In this document: positions 39,023-40,505 of the stretch, one piece after another
Numbering within the stretch: position 1 is the stretch's first letter
Layout of the letters: the number at the start of each line of letters is the position of its first letter
NCBI GenBank assembly: GCA_015233115.1
Contig: JADFYJ010000008.1
Coordinates: 1 to 40,505 of the forward strand
Origin: Candidatus Omnitrophota bacterium
Lineage (GTDB): Bacteria > Omnitrophota > Gorgyraeia > Zapsychrales > Zapsychraceae
DNA length: 40,505 bases
Reading direction: 5' to 3'
The notes under the pieces: generated by a model
Databases searched by the model: none
What the model saw: the letters and a program-made list of their open reading frames with translations, nothing else
What the model was told of the DNA's origin: nothing
Made by a program: the position numbers and the translations under genes

Positions 39023-39041
39023 ATTATGGTTAGGATATTGA

Positions 39042-40226
39042 ATGATTAATTTAGATGACGCGTTAAATATGGTTTTAAGTTCGGCGAAAATTTTATCGTC
39101 TGAAACTGTTTCTCTGCCATTGGCTTTGGGCAGGGTGCTGGCTCAGGATGTCATATCTCCGTTTGATGTGCCTTCGCGGGATGTTTCTTCTATGGATGGT
39201 TTTGCTTGCCGAGCTGGCCAGGCCGGTAAGATCTTTAAAATAGTTGGAGAGGTTCAAGCTGGCGAAATATTTTCCGGGAAAATTAATGAGGGTGAAGCCG
39301 TGCGGATTATGACTGGCGGGGTGATCCCCAACGGTGCTGAGTATGTAATAAAGGTTGAAGAAATAATCGATAAAGGCGCGGATATAATTGAAATTTTGTG
39401 TGAATCTGGATTGGGAGATTATATACGTAAGCAGGGTGAAGAAACAGCCAAAGGCGAAAGGGTTTTGCGCAAGGGAACAACAATCAATCCGGAAATGCTG
39501 GGTCTGTTGGCGAGATTAGGGTTTGAAAAAATTGAAGTGTATTTTAGACCCAAGGTAGCGATATTGTCGACGGGAAATGAAGTGGTTAATTTAGGGCAGC
39601 CATTGGGGGCAGGGCAAATTTATGATGCCAATTTTTATGTTTTAGCGGGCTTGGTTAAGGAATGTGGATGTGAGGTTCAATCATTGGGTTTGGAGAAAGA
39701 TGATTTAGGGCGGATTAAAGGTAAAATAAAAGCCGGGCAGTCAGCGGATCTGCTGATGATAACAGGCGGAGTGTCCGCAGGGAAATATGATTTTGTCAGG
39801 CAGGCGTGTGAAGAATTGTCTGCTGATATTGTTTTTCACAAGGTAGCCCAGCGTCCGGGTATGCCAATCTTATTCGGCCGGATTAATCAAATGCCAATTT
39901 TTGGTCTTCCCGGAAATCCCGTGTCTGCGGTTATCGCGTTTGAGAATTTGGTTAAGCCGCTATTAATGAAAATGCAGGGCACGGAATTTTGTCCGCAAGT
40001 TTTTGAAGCGATTTTAGAAAAAGATTTGGTGAAAGAAAAAAAAATCCGTTGTTTTATTCGCGCTATGACAGAATGGAAGGATGGAGGGTTTCGCACCGTG
40101 CCTTATGAAAAACAAAGTTCCGGAGTATTGCGTTCTTGTGTTGAATCAAACAGTCTGATTATTTTGTCAGAAGAATTGACGGTTTTAAAAGTTGGGGATC
40201 CAGTTAAGTTTCGGTTTACAAAATAA
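39042..40226 (+). CDS. moeA: Molybdopterin molybdenumtransferase MoeA
   Basis: The full-length 394-residue protein has all MoeA landmarks: DVPSRDVSSMDGFA, RIMTGGVIPNGAEYVIKVE, GDYIRKQGEE, ILSTGNEVV, GQIYDANFYVL, MITGGVSAGKYDFV, KVAQRPGMPILFG and GLPGNPVSAVIAFE. A C-terminal domain IV ends it. It inserts molybdate into adenylated molybdopterin to give Moco. The first gene of the pathway, moaA, follows, so this is a Moco synthesis cluster. It is flanked on both sides by copies of the same compound hairpin (38648 and 40250). Confidence 0.95.
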   Translation: MINLDDALNMVLSSAKILSSETVSLPLALGRVLAQDVISPFDVPSRDVSSMDGFACRAGQAGKIFKIVGEVQAGEIFSGKINEGEAVRIMTGGVIPNGAEYVIKVEEIIDKGADIIEILCESGLGDYIRKQGEETAKGERVLRKGTTINPEMLGLLARLGFEKIEVYFRPKVAILSTGNEVVNLGQPLGAGQIYDANFYVLAGLVKECGCEVQSLGLEKDDLGRIKGKIKAGQSADLLMITGGVSAGKYDFVRQACEELSADIVFHKVAQRPGMPILFGRINQMPIFGLPGNPVSAVIAFENLVKPLLMKMQGTEFCPQVFEAILEKDLVKEKKIRCFIRAMTEWKDGGFRTVPYEKQSSGVLRSCVESNSLIILSEELTVLKVGDPVKFRFTK

Positions 40227-40249
40227 GATGAGCGCCGTCGTGCTGGATT

Positions 40250-40317
40250 GAAACCAAGTCCTTCGCTCAAACAACCTTGGCGAAGCGCCAAGGAAACTCG
40301 CTCGGGGACTCGGTTCC
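40250..40317. repeat. Compound hairpin, copy downstream of moeA
   Basis: The outer stem GAAACCAAGTCC (40250-40261) pairs with GGACTCGGTTCC (40306-40317), keeping the same A-C mismatch as the copy at 38648. The inner stem CCTTGGCG (40275-40282) pairs perfectly with CGCCAAGG (40286-40293). TTCGCTCAAACA and CTCGCTCGG are shared with the first copy. Confidence 0.78.
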
Positions 40318-40334
40318 AAAGCTGCACTCCTTAA

Positions 40335-40380
40335 GTTTTTTGTTTACTTTTACTTTTAACCTTTACCTTTTAACTTTTTT
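40335..40380 (+). repeat. Pyrimidine-rich quasi-periodic array before moaA
   Basis: TTTACTT, TTACTTT, TAACCTT, TACCTTT and TAACTTT follow each other with a period of about six to seven bases and end three bases before the moaA start. Like the array at 24347, it takes the place where a Shine-Dalgarno is expected. Confidence 0.55.
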
Positions 40381-40383
40381 CTT

Positions 40384-40505
40384 ATGTATAATTATTTGCG
40401 AATTTCCGTCACAGATCAATGTAATTTACGGTGTACTTACTGCACGCCGTGCTGCGGCTTGGACTTATACCGAGACGATGAAAAATTGTCTTCGGAACAG
40501 ATTGT
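40384..40505 (+). CDS. moaA: GTP 3',8-cyclase MoaA, N-terminal part
   Basis: The frame starts MYNYLRISVTDQCNLRCTYC and runs past the window end. It shows the radical SAM CxxxCxxC (CNLRCTYC), followed by TPCCGLDLYRDDEKLSSEQI, which matches the MoaA start. MoaA makes the first intermediate of Moco synthesis from GTP. Most homologues have about ten more residues before NYLRISVT; here the ATG directly follows the pyrimidine array, so the N-terminus is short. Confidence 0.9.
   Translation, partial: MYNYLRISVTDQCNLRCTYCTPCCGLDLYRDDEKLSSEQI

Noticed and set aside
38607..39041. Molybdenum-cofactor riboswitch in the moeA leader
   Set aside because: The gap is explained by repeat elements and a terminator-like hairpin; I could not recognise the conserved Moco RNA core.

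Overview
The window looks like a chromosomal segment of an uncultivated, AT-rich Gram-negative-type bacterium, most likely from Candidatus Omnitrophota. The clues are an 832-residue exported protein whose N-terminal block and C-terminal tail I associate with that phylum, two PEP-CTERM proteins, a TRL-like lipoprotein, a DUF6515 protein, several lipoproteins and a Spy-like periplasmic protein. The phylum call rests on recall and was not searched. I see no tRNA, rRNA, CRISPR array or intact transposase.

Layout. 1-3250: an island of small membrane proteins and lipoproteins, broken up by a GTGTCCCC/GGGGACAC repeat that also truncates one gene. 3278-7117: a BamE-like lipoprotein, then an SOS-linked cluster: a LexA-type operator, a YhcG/DUF1016 nuclease, a broken 5' copy of lexA, a RelE/HigA-type toxin-antitoxin pair, a second operator and intact lexA. 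A phosphatase remnant joined to a YHS-like mini-protein follows. 7137-12802: two PEP-CTERM genes with matching promoter and 3' modules, enclosing a umuD-umuC-yedK operon, a lysine-rich mini-protein, an rluF-like gene and a membrane protein with HEFGH. 12809-15812: a multi-PAS/GAF histidine kinase behind a promoter-terminator leader. 15827-18947 (minus strand): a YfhO-like membrane protein and a TPR protein. 19113-22778: a Lys-Pro coiled-coil repeat protein, a methyltransferase, a radical SAM/SPASM protein, exported proteins and a Cys-rich mini-protein. 22846-27642: an MBOAT acyltransferase with its Shine-Dalgarno in a hairpin, a tRNA-dihydrouridine synthase and a membrane histidine kinase with an ABC-type sensor domain. 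27780-30278 (minus): the Omnitrophota-type exported protein. 30467-35952: an NRAMP-family transporter with a remodelled metal site, a 63-aa membrane protein, a soluble PRC/MgtE_N/CBS protein, a polysaccharide deacetylase and an ArnT-like glycosyltransferase carrying an in-frame repeat hairpin. 36025-38606: an ECF-sigma envelope operon with an ECF-like promoter. 38648-40505: moeA and the start of moaA.

How the genes may work together. The SOS genes (lexA, umuDC, yedK and probably yhcG) form a DNA-damage theme. The NRAMP-like transporter and the detached MgtE-type sensor look like a Mg2+ transport and sensing pair. The deacetylase and ArnT-like transferase overlap and probably act on one envelope glycan. 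The ECF sigma, anti-sigma, DUF6515 and Spy-like genes form an envelope-stress unit.

The non-coding DNA is the most unusual part. It holds (a) a mobile-looking hairpin repeat, once inside a coding sequence and in frame; (b) intergenic inverted arrays of 7-8 nt units placed just before genes; (c) two copies of a covarying hairpin flanking moeA; and (d) two hairpins that sequester ribosome binding sites. These are the best candidates for something undescribed.
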